DNA of 64,000 nucleotides from Lanius collurio (Eukaryota; Chordata; Aves; Passeriformes; Laniidae): positions 619,947 through 683,946 of the forward strand of contig JACBWW010000089.1 in assembly GCA_020086605.1 (NCBI GenBank), given 5' to 3'. The translations under genes were made by a program, and so were the position numbers. The notes beneath the pieces were generated by a model. It saw only the letters and a program-made list of their open reading frames with translations. It did no database searches and was not told the DNA's origin. Below are positions 40,558-52,520 of the stretch, in pieces (within the stretch, counting starts at the first letter, position 1; the number at the start of each line of letters is the position of its first letter).

Positions 40558-40850
40558 GGGTAGCACTGCGGGCAGGCGGTCCCGGGAGGCGGCAGAGGCG
40601 AGCGACGAGGACAGCGAGGGCACCGAGAGCGGCGGAGGCTCCTGCCCGGCCCGCGCCTTTTATGGGCCGGGCCGCGGGCGGGGAGCGGGGGCACTGAGGG
40701 AGGGGAGGGGGCGCCGCTGAGGGGCGGGGGTGCGGCGCATGCGCGCGGCGCGCGCCGGCCGCGTGCTGTCTGCCCGGTGCCGTCGGCTGGTTCCCGCCAC
40801 CGCCCCGCGGAGCCGCCTTCCCCCCGGAGCCGCCTTCCCCCCGGCGCTCT
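40558..40850 (-). promoter_or_regulatory. CPEB1: CPEB1 promoter, CpG island with NRF1 and TATA-like sites
   Basis: Very GC- and CpG-rich sequence directly upstream of the five-codon exon 1. On the minus strand CATAAAAGG (plus 40656-40664) is a TATA-like element, which would place the start near 40630. The palindrome GCGCATGCGC at 40735-40744 is a perfect NRF1 site. Exact start sites need transcript data. Confidence 0.65.
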
Positions 40851-43400
40851 GAGGGGACCCAAGGGTTAACCCGAGGGATTCAGTCAGCCTCCCTGGGCGA
40901 GGGGGCAGCGGCGGCACTGCGCTGTCCGGCTTCAGCCACCCTCCCAGGGACACCTCAGCGCTGGCAGCTCCCACGCAGGGTGTGGCGCTCGCTGTGCTCC
41001 CGCCGTGAGGGGAATGGGATCCCCATGGCGTTAAATTGGGGTCCCCAAGGGCAGGGTTAGTGTCGTCATTTCTTCACACTTGGGCTGTGGTACTCACTCA
41101 GTCCCCTTAAAGGGGATGGGACCCCCGAGGTGTTAAATCAGCCCCTCTGAGTGGAATGGGGTGGTGGTGGCATTGTGGTGCCTGGCTGTTGGCCCCTGGG
41201 GACACCTCAATAGCAGCAGCTCTCCACTCATGGGCTGTGGCACTCACTGAACACGCCATGAGGGAATGGGACTCCTGAGGGCTTAAATCAGCCCTTCTCT
41301 AAGGGGCTGATAGTGGTGGCACTGCCCAGCGGAGCCCCTCAGGGACATCTCAGCACTACCAATACTCCATATTCCCCTGAGGGGAATAGGACCCCAAGGG
41401 CCAATGTCAGGACTTAAGGACTTAAATCAGCCCTTCTGAGGGGTCTGGGATGGTGGTGGTGCTGATTCTTGGCTTCAGCACCTCTGGGGCCACTCACCAC
41501 GCGTAGGCTGGGTGCTCACAGAGCGCCCTGTGAGGGTGTGCAGGAAATCACGCCGTGAAAAGCCAGTGTCCATAAAGGAGACAGAGGAGTCCTGCAACTT
41601 TATTCAAATAAAGGAAGAGAGTCCACTGGGGCACACGCCCGCGGGCTTTTCTCTCTCGAGGTCTCCAAGGGCGCAGCCTCCTCTTAGCCTAAACTCCCTC
41701 CTGCAGTTACCCCCCTTCCTTTGCCCATCGGCTGAGGTAGCAGGAAGGTACAGCCTTCCCAAACCGCCTACCACATATTCCCCCCCTTAAACATGTCACT
41801 TTCTCCCCAAATCTCAGACACTCAGGCTCGTGCCCAAGACCCTTTGTCTGTCTCAGGAGTCAAACTGTCTGGGTTCTGTAACAAACCTGCAGCTTGAAGC
41901 TGGCAGAGACATTAAGAGCCATTTCAAAGATGTTAACACCTGTACCCTCAGCCATGGAATTGTTTGTAAAGACATGAGCAGACATCTTTCCTGTAGAGGG
42001 GAATGGGGTTTCCCAAGAGGAGCCTCAGTGCTGGCATCACCCACACATGGGCTGTGATGCTCACTGAGCCCTCCGTGAGGGGATGGGACCTCCAAGGGCT
42101 TAAATCACACCCCCTAATGGGAATGCAATGCCTGGCTGGAGCTCCTCTGAGGACGTCTTAGTGCCAGCAGCTCTCCATGCATGGGCTGTGGCACTCACTC
42201 TGCTGCTTCTGAGGGAGACCCAAAGGTCTCTTAAATGAACCACCCTCCCCTTGAGGGTAGCGTGTTGGTGGCAGTGCTACAGTGCCCAGCTGAAGCCCCC
42301 AGGGATACCTCAGCACCAGCATCTCTCCACACACAGGTTGTGGCACTCGCTGAGCCCCATCTGAGGGGATGGGATGCTTTGGGGTTCCTCAAGGGCAGCC
42401 TCAGTGCTGGCAGCTCCTACACATGGGCCATGGCACTCACTGTGACCCCTGTGAAGGGATGGGACCCCCAAGGGGTTAAACAAGCTCCTCTAAGGGGAAT
42501 GGGGTGATGGTGTGGTGGTGCCTGGATGGAGCCCTCCGGGGGACACCTCAGTGCCAGTAGCTCTCCACTCACTGGCTGTGGCGCTCACTGAGCACCTCAT
42601 GGGGGAATGCGACCCCAGGAAGAGTTAAATCAGCCCCCATAAGGGGAATGGCATGGTAGTGGCACTGCAGTGTCCATCTGGAGCCTTCACAGGGACACCT
42701 CAGCGCTGTCACCTTCCACACACAGACTGTGGTGCTTGCTAAGCCCACTCCAAGGGCTAAAATCGTGACCCCTAAGGACTTAAATCAGCTCCTCTGAGGT
42801 ACTGGAATGGTGCCAGTGCTTTGACTCTCAGCTTCAGCATCCCCAGGGCCACCTCAGTGCGAGCCACTTGCCACACACAGGCTGGATTCTCAGTGAGCCT
42901 GCTCTGAGGGGAATAGGACCCAAAGGGGTTAAAATGGGTTCTCCAAGGGAAATGGGGTGGTGGCAGTGCTATGGTGCCTGGCTTTAGCCCTCCCAGAGCC
43001 CCCTTGGCTCCAGCAGCTCTCCACACACAGGCTCAGCACGCTTGGAGCTCCCCAGGGGGAAATGAGACCCCCAAGTGCTTGAATCAGTCCCCCTAGGGGG
43101 AATGGGGTGGTGGCACTGTGATGCCTGGCTGCAGCCTCCCTCGCAATGACACCTCAGTGCTGGCAGCTCCCACACACAGGCTGTGGTGCTCACTGAGCCC
43201 CCCGTGAGGGAATGGGACTCCTGGGGGTTAAAGTGGGGCCCCCAAGAGCAGCCTCAGTGTGCTGGCATCTCTCCACACACAGGCTGTCATGCTCACTGAG
43301 CCCATGAAGGGATGGAACCCCAAGGGTTAAATCAGCCTCCCTAAGGGAAATAGCCTGGTGGCATCATTGTGGCTCCCAGCTGCATTCTCCCCCCTCAAGT
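40851..43400. repeat. Degenerate tandem array, unit about 150 bp, abutting the CPEB1 promoter
   Basis: About 16 diverged units. Each carries, in order, a GGGGTTAAAT(C/T)AG-type block, GTGGTGGCACTGTGGTGCCTGG, GGGACACCTCAGCGCTGGCAGCTC and then GGGCTGTGGCACTCACTGAGCC followed by TGAGGGGAATGGGAC. Anchors to TGTGG(C/T)(A/G)CTCAC occur near 40978, 41083, 41231, 41505, 42050, 42181, 42332, 42423, 42573, 42722, 42876, 43025, 43177 and 43276. Spacing is mostly 148-154 bp, with some deletion forms of about 100 bp. The first unit (from about 40851) is CpG-rich and continuous with the promoter; later units have lost most CpGs. An LTR-like element is inserted at 41537. Confidence 0.8.
41537..41995 (-). 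mobile_element. Solo LTR-like element, copy 2 (459 bp), inserted in the tandem array
   Basis: 459 bp flanked by the 5-bp direct repeat GAGGG (41532-41536 and 41996-42000), a piece of the surrounding array unit. It therefore inserted after the array existed. It is nearly identical to 36571-37030 and in the same orientation, with the same AATAAA near its minus-strand 3' end. The different target duplication shows an independent insertion. Confidence 0.7.
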
Positions 43401-44160
43401 GTGAGGCAGCTGCGGCTCCAGTCCCTGTCCTTATGGGAATGGGCTTTCCCCTGTGGATCTTGACACCCAGTGGTTGGTGCTGCTGCTCCAGCCAGGGATT
43501 CCTCACCCATCAGAAAACATAAATTTAGTTTTTCCATCTCTTACCCAGAAAAAGCAGAAAGCCCCTCACCCTTTTTGTGGCAGCGGAGGCAGTTCGGGGT
43601 TCAGACCTTCCCGCACGTCCTTTGCTCATCCTCTGCCTCTGGTGCCAGGCCTGGCTCTGCGCTGGGCTGCAGCTTTGAATGGAGAGAGCCAGTGCTCTCT
43701 GAAATCCCACCCAGCCTGTGCTGGGAGGAGAGATCTTAATAAAGAGTCAGATTTCCTTCTTTTTTTTTTTGTAGTCCCGATTTGGAGATGAAAAGCCTCC
43801 CCGAGCTGGCCCCAGGAATCCCTCCAGTGACACTGCAGAACAGACCCAGCCCTGACGTAGCAGGTATTTCTGCGGTCGAAGCATGAGCAATTCTGCCTTG
43901 AATAAATAGCTGGAACCCTCCCAGGACTCCTCACATCTCTGGTCCAACTGAGCACCTCCTGCTCTGGGGGGTTCACCCTGACGCCAGGTGCCAGTTTTTT
44001 TTCCAGCAGCCACCCACCCCTGGGAAACTCTGCATGTTTCCAGTCACCTAAGGGATGGCTGGTCCCCTGATGTCCCCCGTGGCTTCCCTGGGGAGGCTGG
44101 CAGAGCGTGGCATGGGGGGAATTTGGGGTTGATGTGCACACAGAGCAGAGGAGGGAAAGG
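43401..44160. other. Spacer between the tandem array and the AP3B2 3' end
   Basis: No gene was recognised. It contains a T run (about 43758-43772) and a plus-strand AATAAA near 43738. Open frames here have no recognisable domain and are probably chance. Confidence 0.5.
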
Positions 44161-44177
44161 AGGAGGTTGGAGAGAGC

Positions 44178-44183
44178 TTTATT
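44178..44183 (-). terminator. AP3B2: Poly(A) signal of AP3B2
   Basis: AATAAA on the minus strand (plus TTTATT) about 310 nt beyond the AP3B2 stop codon. It implies a short 3' UTR ending near 44160. Confidence 0.6.
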
Positions 44184-44493
44184 GGGAGATCCTGAACATA
44201 ATAAATAAGGGTTACATTGGGAGATGATGGTGGGGGACTGGGGGCACATTGTGCTCCGTGGGGGCTGGAACCGCTTCTGCCCTTCCAAGTAGGACATCTC
44301 CCTGCATCCCGTCTGCCGCATTCTGCTCCTTCTGCCCAGCAGCAAAGCTGGCCCAGGGGTCACTGCCTGCCACCCCTTTTGGGATCAGGTCAGGGAATAA
44401 CCTGGCAGAAACGGGGGCAGGGAGTGTTTTGGGGAGTGGCATGGGGCAGAAGGGATGGGAGGGCAGGGCCATGGGTGCAGAAGGGCCCAGCTG

Positions 44494-47400
44494 TCACTGT
44501 GCCAGGGCCTGGATGATGTCCTTCACCAGCATGGTGCCGATGACCATCTTCTCACTGTTGATGGTCAGCTGGGCTGTGGAGCCCTCCCGCCGCTCCAGGG
44601 TGATGAGCACCAGGCTCCCGCTTGTCACCGTCTTGGCCGCGAACCTGTTGGGTGGTGAACACAGGGCTTCAAGGTAAGCTGTCCCCTGTCACCCTCTGGT
44701 CCCATGGGATGCTCCGGTGGGGACAAGCAAGTGCCTGTCACCCATGGCCACTGTCACATTTGGGTTCATGCAGGCTCCTTGTCCTAAAGGAAGCCCTGAG
44801 TGTCCCCGCTGTGATTTGGGTGGGAATGGAGAGGTGACAGCACCTGTCTGATCCAGGTGTGGGGGTCCAGCTACCTGTACTCATTGCTGGCACCACAGGG
44901 CACGCGGCCCACATTGGCAGCTGAGGTCACTTGCTGGACGATGGTGTGGTCACTCCGGCATTTCTCAGGCAGCGTCAGCTTCTCTGTGATCTCGCTCATG
45001 CCCATCAGCTTCCCTAGAGCAGATAACAGAGGTACCTGCCTGTCTCTGGCCACACACTCCACTGGGCCGTGCTTTGACATGCCCAAAGCAAGCCACTCCA
45101 TGTCCCTGCATTCCCTATGACATCCTGAGCTGGCTGCTCTGCTTGTTCTTGGTTCACGAGTCAGTGGATTTGGGAAAATCCTTCATGACCCTTCCTTGGG
45201 CTCATCCTCGTGTCTCTGCAGCAGCCCACATCCCTGGGGATGGGCTCCTCTGGGCAGTGGCAGCAGGTGGGGCCAGGTGCTGCAGGGCACCGTGCACCTC
45301 CCACTCAACACAGCCCCCATCTGTGGGGGCAGGGTGGGGATGTGCTGATCAGGAGCACAGGGACACAGGGCGTCACTCACCGGACACAGTTCTGGGAGTG
45401 CCAGGGGTGGAACGAGCCCTTCACACTTTGTGGAGACCCAACAAGGCCACCCAGGCACCAGGGTGGTCACCCCAACCCATAGGCTGGGGGTGCAGGAGGG
45501 AGTGAGAGGAGCAGAGCTAGTCTAGGGGCTGGCCGAGCGGCCACTTACCCTCACCCGGCCGTGCCAGGTGCTCTAGGGCCACAGCAAGGGCGGCAGAGGG
45601 GACAAAATTGGGGGTGAGTGTCAATGGTGGGTGCCCGTGCAGCTCCCTGTCCCCGTCCCTGACCCCACTCACCCTGCTCCTTCTTGAACTCGTTCTCGCT
45701 CATGAAGACAGGGGCCATGAGCTCCCCCACGGGCGGCTGGATGGAGACGTAGAACTGGCGTGTGTGAGTGCTGGGGAGACAGGTGGGTGAGAGGGGCATG
45801 TGCTCAGAATATGTCCTGCTTCCTCTCCCTGCCCTGGGCAGGGGTGGCCAGCGGAAACTCTGACACAAAAGGGCTCAGGAAGGGAGGGAACCTGTCAGGC
45901 TGGACCTGGAGCTGCTTCTGCCTCCTTGTCCCCTGCAGGGAGCCCTGTGCATTTCTTGCTGTCCCCCGACCACACCACGTCCATCCAAGTGTCTCCTCTC
46001 CCCCAGAAGGACCCTGGTGCCTGTTCCTGCTGTCCTCCATCCCCTGGGATACCCCATGCCCTGTTTCTGCTGTCCCCCACTACTTGGAGGGCTGTTGGTA
46101 CCTATTGCACTTTCCCCATCTCTGGAGCACCTGACACACTGATCCCTGGGGATACCCATCCTGCCCTGCCTGGTGCCAGATGCTCACCACAGCTGGAAGT
46201 TTGCTGCCTGGGTGGAGTCACAGAAGTCGATGCCCATCACCACACTGGCTGTGTCCCCTGGAGCCAGGCGCTCTGGAACCACAGAGCTGCCATTATATCC
46301 CACGTTCCCACCCAACCCCTGTCCCCATTCTCCCACAGCATCACAGCCATGCCGTGCCATGCCATACCGATCTCAGGGAATTCCTGTATCCGCATGCCAG
46401 AGAGTGGCTTGGGTTCGTTGACTCGCAGGTTCTTCACCTCAGTGTCGGTGTTGTTGGAAATCTGGATCTGGACGGCCACCATGTGGGGGTCCCCCGGGAA
46501 GGGCCGGCGGCTGAAGCAGTACTCAACTGCGAGCCCCTCGCCTGCCATGCGGTGCAGCAGCTCGTAGGTCTTCACCGCACTGAACGCTGGGCTCAGCAGC
46601 TGCACCGGGGGACAGAGGGGCTGCTGAGCTCTCCCTGCAACCCCTGCAGGTGGCAGAGGGCCCAGGAGCTCCCCACAGGTGACAGGGGGCCTGGGACCCC
46701 CCCAGGAGGGCATGAGGGACACTTACGGTGGGCGTCAGGGAGGTGTCAGTGAGAGTGAGGCCCTCCAGGTCAGTCACCAGGCTGGTGGAGACGATGCTGC
46801 TGGAGGGGATGGGCTGGGGAGGAGGGGGCGTAACTGCAGGGTAGGGAGAGGGGAGGAAAGGGTTAAGAGCTCACAATCCCATGGGGACAGACCTGGTGGC
46901 ATAGCCCCATGGGGACACCCACACAGGGACAGTTCTAATGGCTCGGTTCCACGGGGACAATGGCATCAGGATAGTCCTGGTAGCACAGCTCCATGGGAAC
47001 AACCACATGGGGACAGCCATGTGGGGACAGCTCTGGTGGCATTGTCCCATGGGGACAACCACATGGGGACAGCCATGTGGGGACAGCCCTGGTGGCATAG
47101 CCCCATGGGGAGAGCTACACAAGGACAGCCCAGTGGCACAGCTCCATTGGTCTAGAAACAACCCTGTAGGCTGTCCCTGTGCACAACCACACAGGGACAA
47201 TCCCATGGGCACAGCTGCCTGTCCCACAGCCAACCTCTGGGGATGAGGGCCCCTCACCACACCAGTCCTTGTCCCAACTCTGCAGCTCCCAAAGGACCCA
47301 CAGAGTCCTGATCACACTGGGGTGCGTGCTCATGCCTCAGTTTCCCCAGCAGCACCACCACGGCCATTTGCATGTTCCGGGCAGCAACATGCATGTCAAC

Positions 47401-50400
47401 TCACAGTCATCCAGGTCAAGCAGAGAGATCTCCTTGGAGCCAACCTTGCTGCTGGTGGGCTGCAGGGGGGCAGAGATAGGGGGTTCAATAGGGGGTCCAG
47501 GTATCCCTGTGGTGTCCCCCACCCCAGCCCATCCCAGCCCTCACCACCTTCCTCCGCTTGGCCTCTGCCTCAGAGCCTGAGTCAGAGCCGGAGGAGCTGC
47601 TCTCGGAGGTGCTGGCCTCCTCTGATGAAGTTTCAGCACGGCCCTTCCTCCCCTGCGGGGCCTTCTTCTTCTTGGCCTTCTTTGCCCCTTCCTCCTCCTC
47701 CTCTTCCTCACTGGGGCTGTGGGGAGAGGCCAGCTTAGGGGGCTGGGGTGGGGGTTTCACTGGGATCACCCCCCCGCCTTCCCAAGGGGTACCTGCCCGC
47801 GCTCCCTGAGACTGCTTTATGGGAACCTTCCTTGTCCTTCCTCTTCGGCCTCTTCTCCTCTTCCTCCTCCTTGTCCTCTGACTGCTCCCCGCTATCTTCC
47901 TCCTCCTCTTCTTCCTCCTCCTCCTCGCTTCCAGAGCTGGAGCTGCCAGAGCTGCTGCTGCCACTCTCTTCGCTGCCGGACTCGGGCTCTGTGGGGGCAC
48001 AGCTCAGCCCTGTTGCTGTGTCCTCCCACATTTCCCCATCTCCCACTTCATCCCACTACATCCTCCATCCTCCACTGCATCCCCACACCTGCTGCTGCCT
48101 CTCCACTGCATCCCTGCATAGTCCCACTGCACTCCACTGCATCCCCACTGCCCACCACTGCATCCCTCCACATCTCCTGCCATGTCTCTGCCATGATGGG
48201 GTGTCCCCACTCTCATGTTCCCTGTCCAGTGCCCCACCATTGTGGCACCTGCCTGATGGCCACAGTGACCACTGCCCAATGTCTCATGCCATCAGGTCCT
48301 CACCACTGTCTGCCGACTCTGTGGGCCCTGACTCGCCCTCTGAGTCAGAGTAGAAAGGCTTCTCCACCTTCTCCTTCCTCTTCTCCCGGCTGGTGCACTT
48401 GGTCCACTCAGGAACCTGCTGGCACAGGGTTGATGGAGCAGGGCCATCACCCATGACTGGGGGAGACAAACAGCCACCCTTGTCCCCCCATCCCCAAGCA
48501 GATGTGTGAGCACTAGGGACACAATGGGGGCAGGTGAGATAGTGTCCCCACCTTGGCCCCTCCTCCCCCATGCACTCAGGGTGCTTCACGCACCTCCACA
48601 TTCCTCACAGAGGGGTCAGGGGCCTCGTCTGGCCAGTCGGGCAGCTCCTGGTAGCCCACAGCCTTAGCGTTGAGCAGATGGGACAGGGAGCCCAGTTGGA
48701 AATGGTCCCGATCTACAAGGTGAGTGGAGGCAGCAACTCAGGGACATCTGTGCAGCATTGTGGTGACAGCTGGCCCCGTGTCCCAATGCACCGTGACCAG
48801 GGGTGGGTACCTTTGAAGGAGGACTCCAAGATGGGAGCTGGTTTTTGGGCCAGGAAAAGCTTCTTAGCATACTTATTGAGGGCCCCGCTCTTCTCAGTGG
48901 GCACGATGAGCTGGCGGATGAAGCGAGCCCGGTCGCGGATGTCATAATTCTGATCATACTTGGCCAAGTTGAGGACGTACTGGGTCAGCAGCTTGCTCTG
49001 TGGCAGAGAACATGCTCAGGGCTGGCCTCTCCCTCCCTGACAGGGAAACTGAGGCACACCCTAGGATCACATCCCCAGTACCTGCTTGGAGTTGGTCAGG
49101 TAGAGCTTAGCTGCCAGATTGATGACCTGCAGCTTGACAATGTCTTCCTCGTTGGTGAAGGACTTGGCCATCTTGCGCAGCACATCAGGCGCGATCTTGG
49201 GCACGTGCTCGCAGTACTCACCGATGAGCCACAAGATGCTGGCCCGTGCCATTGGCACCTGTGAAATACCCTTCGACATGTGGCACTGCTGCCATCCTCT
49301 GCTCCTGTGGGTCAGCAACACCCCAACCCACCTGGATGTTGTCTGTGAGCTTGGCCATGTGCTTGATGATCTCACTGTGCTGGGCAGGCTGCATCTGCAG
49401 CAGCTTTTTGATGACCACCACGGATTCAGCCACCACCAGCTCTGCAGGCAGACACCCGGCCTCAGCGAGGCCCTGCCCTGAGAGTAATGGAGCTCCCATT
49501 TCACCCCTGCCATGCATACATACCATCCCTGTTGGAGAGGAGCTGGACCAGGCCATTGAGGCAGGTGTCCCGCACCTTCCCGATGTTGGTAGCACAGCGT
49601 CCGATGGCTTGGATGGTGGCTGCCACAAAGTCCTTGTCCATGCTGCGGATGTAGGTCTGCACAGGCATGGAGGGCACACATGACATGTCACCCATGTGCC
49701 AGTGCTGGGCATCCCCCCTGGTGGTTGTGACACACTGGGGCTCTTTGGAACCACCGATGGGGTTGGCATGGCCTCAGCCCACTCCTCCTGGAGGTGCTCT
49801 CCTCTGCCCCCTCCATGGTGGTGGTTTGGCACCAAGAGCCATGCCAGGGTGGCAGCCTCAGTATGGCCATGGCATACCTGGAACTCCCGCAGGATGGTGG
49901 AGATGTTGGTTTCATTGGCCAGGTTGGTGAGGACCTCCAGCTGTGGGAAAGAGGAAGAGATGGGTAGCATAGGGGCACAGTGACAGGGCACGGGGGCCTT
50001 GCTGTTCTCCTGTCCCCAGGGCATAAGGACAGCTGACCCAAGGAAACATCTCCATGAAGCCCCAAAGCCACCCCTGACAGGTTCTGATGGATGTTTCCAG
50101 CTCACCTTGAGGATCTTGATCTGTGTAGGGTCCGTGGAGCGGATGTAGAAACTCTTCAGATAGGGCTCAAACATCCCCTGCATGCACAGACAGTGACATT
50201 AGTGCCGTCTCTGTCTCCCCCCAGGTGCCAAGGCCACCTCCAGGCTCTGGTGACCTTGCTGGCTAATCCTCATCTCACTCCAGAGTCAACAAGGCCAACT
50301 CCTCCCACACCAAGTCTGACACTCACCCGCCGCTTGATGGACATGGTGGCCACATTCTGTAGCACAACATACTGCACCTCGCTGTGGGGACAAAGAGGGG

Positions 50401-52520
50401 ACCACCATCAGTGGGGCAGGGCCAGACACCCTCAGCAAGTCTCTGTGAATATGAGCCAGGACCCACCACCAGGCTGGTGCCACCAAGATGCTGTCACCCC
50501 ATGTCTGGACTGGGCCAGCCCAAAAAGGCCTCCAACCTGATGTCCCTCCAGGGATGGGCTTTTTGGGGGTCTCTCACAGGGTCTTAGAGCTCCCATGTGT
50601 TTCAACAACTAGGGTAGAGGGGTAGGAGACCACCACAACCCCGTCACAGACCTGTGACTCCGCAGGAGCCGTACCAGCGCCTTAGCAATGACTCCAACCT
50701 CTGCTTTGGGTGCCAGGTGAAAGTAGAGCTGTGCCACGGCCATCACCACCTATGGACACACACCCAAGTGTCACCTGGTGGGAATGGGGGACACCCTGAA
50801 GAATAGCCATGTCCCCCAGTCCCACCCTCAGCAGCTGGAGGTAGCCTGACCCTGAGAACACCCATCCCTGGGTGTCCCTCAAGCACCCCGGTGAGTCCTT
50901 GGCTGTGGGAACCATCATAAGTGCAGGCTGATGGACATCACCCGTGCCCAGGAGGACAAACAGGGTGGGAGTGAGGGTCTCACCGCGGCGTTGCGGCTCT
51001 GCAGCAGGGGCTTGGTGTTGCGCAGGAGCAGGCGGTGGTCGGGGTCCATGACATAGGGCTTGCGTTTAGCCAACGAGGCTGCTTCTGCCTTGGCATCCTT
51101 GGTGTCCTCCTCCTCGGAGCCGTAGAAAGCCTTCTCAGTGTTCTCCTCCAGCAAGGACTCCTGCTAGCAGGTGGGACCCTTTGCATCCCCAAGAGCACTC
51201 CCTCTTCACCCCACCTCCCTGGGGGCTCCCAGGACACCCCAAGGCTCTCAGGGCATCCTGTGCTCCGAACTCACGTTCTGGTTGGGACTGAGGAACTGGG
51301 TGCGGGCATAGCGGGTCAGCATGTTGATGATGACCACCTGCCCCCACTCCTCCACATCGATGAGCAGGTTGCAGAGCTTGCGGTAGTTCTTGTGGATGAG
51401 GTCTATGCGCTCTGGGCACACCTCCTCGAATGCCATTACCACGCTGCCAGCCACCAGCTGCGGAGGGAAAGCCTGGGGTGACCCACTGGAGTGGTGGCAT
51501 CATCCACAAGATGCTGGTTTGGTGGGGATGGTGGCATCTCTGTTAGGGTGCTGGTTTAGTGGGCAGCCCTTTCTTGTAGNATCCTAGAGTGGGCACACTG
51601 CCAAGAGGTCAGGATGGGGTACACATTCAAATAGGGGGCACTGCCAGGGAATCAGGACTGGAGGGGCACTGTCATAATGGGGGATACTACCACAGGGGTA
51701 GGGATGGAGGGGACACAGCTGGAAGGGGGGACACGGCCAGGGGGAGAGAGAGTGATGCTGTCAGACAGTGATTTCCTGCTGGGGCATCAGGGAGGGGGAG
51801 ACACTGACAGAGGGGGGGGACAATGACACGGTAGGGAGGGCAATGAGACATTCCTGTAGCTCCAGGAGCATACACACCCCCATCCCTGTCCCTCTTCATC
51901 CCTGCCCCCCCAGCAGCCTCTCCCACACACGGGTGACATTCCTCAACATCTGTGCCCCCCACGTTTGGAACCTCGATGCGATGGGGGGGGTGTCAGCTCA
52001 GGAGAGCCACAGGAGCCAGCAGATCCCGTGGGGGGAACACCGTGCCCGGGATGCCCCAGCCTGAGGGCGAAAGGTTCAAGGGGGGTCCCTGCACATCTCT
52101 CTCAACCACATCATCTCCAAAATCCCGCGGTGCTCCCACAAAACCCTCTCCGGCCTTTGCAACCTGCAATGACGGTGGCGGCGACATGACCGCATCCCCT
52201 GTCCCCATCCCTGACCCCATCCCCATCCTTATCCCTATCCACATACCCATTACCATCCTCATCCACAACCCCATCCCCGTCCCCACGCCAGGAGCCGCTC
52301 CAGCCCGGCTCGGGTACCCCGTCCCCGCCGAGAACGGCGGCGAAGGCCTGCAGTGGCGGCCCTACGGGCAGGCTCATCCTTGTCCTCCGTGCCCGCATTG
52401 TCCCCACCTCTTGTAGTCGGAGGAGAAGATGCCGCCGCTGGCGGGGTCGTGGCCGTACTCGGGCTCGCCCAGGCTGGAGGAGCCGCCCTTCTCCTCGCCG
52501 TAGGCCGGGCTGGCGGCCAT
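44494..52520 (-). CDS. AP3B2: AP-3 complex subunit beta-2 (neuronal beta3B adaptin), several 5' exons missing
   Basis: Large subunit of the neuronal AP-3 coat, which sorts cargo from endosomes to synaptic vesicles and lysosome-related organelles. Minus exons: 52520-52408, then 51457-51275, 51160-50984, 50749-50652, 50381-50327, 50177-50106, 49940-49878, 49656-49524, 49441-49332, 49258-49082, 48997-48811, 48712-48594, 48415-48304, 47988-47793, 47716-47545, 47459-47405, 46833-46727, 46599-46368, 46272-46188, 45770-45673, 45013-44875, 44644-44494 (stop TGA). About 944 residues are visible. Exon 1 ([13 protein letters not shown]...) ends in GIFSSDYKR; the next exon found begins [10 protein letters not shown]. 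So about 160 residues of the HEAT-repeat trunk are absent, and an N lies at 51580. The hinge (exons 48415-47545) is Ser/Glu/Lys-rich with acidic runs. The C-terminal ear ends KDIIQALAQ. Human AP3B2 has about 1082 residues. Confidence 0.96.
46878..47230. repeat. Minisatellite in an AP3B2 intron, about 56-bp higher-order unit
   Basis: Tandem CCATGGGGACAACC / ACATGGGGACAGCC / TGTGGGGACAGC / CTGGTGGCATAGC blocks fill most of the intron between exons 47405-47459 and 46727-46833. The phrase CCATGGG(A/G) recurs at about 46991, 47047 and 47103, 56 bp apart. It is intronic and not coding. Confidence 0.75.
51458..52407 (-). other. AP3B2: AP3B2 intron 1 region with an N and lost exons
   Basis: Between exon 1 and the LVAGSVV exon there should be several exons for about 160 residues of adaptin trunk. 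None is present in any frame. The stretch has one N at 51580, low-complexity GGGGACACTGCCA-type repeats (about 51590-51840) and a CCCCATCC-type run (about 52190-52290). A collapsed assembly gap is the simplest explanation. Confidence 0.8.

Noticed and set aside
36571..41995. A complete provirus with two LTRs
   Set aside because: The DNA between the two elements is CPEB1 exon 1, its promoter and a tandem array, and each element has its own different target duplication.
43626..44363. 245-codon minus-strand open frame beyond the AP3B2 3' end
   Set aside because: No domain, overlaps the AP3B2 poly(A) signal and UTR, and composition is non-coding.
45541..45590. Extra AP3B2 exon with acceptor- and donor-like sites
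   Set aside because: It has no counterpart in the conserved protein, and flanking exons already join in phase without it.
46871..47260. Repetitive open frames on both strands
   Set aside because: They are by-products of a 56-bp minisatellite, which keeps frames open in an AP3B2 intron.
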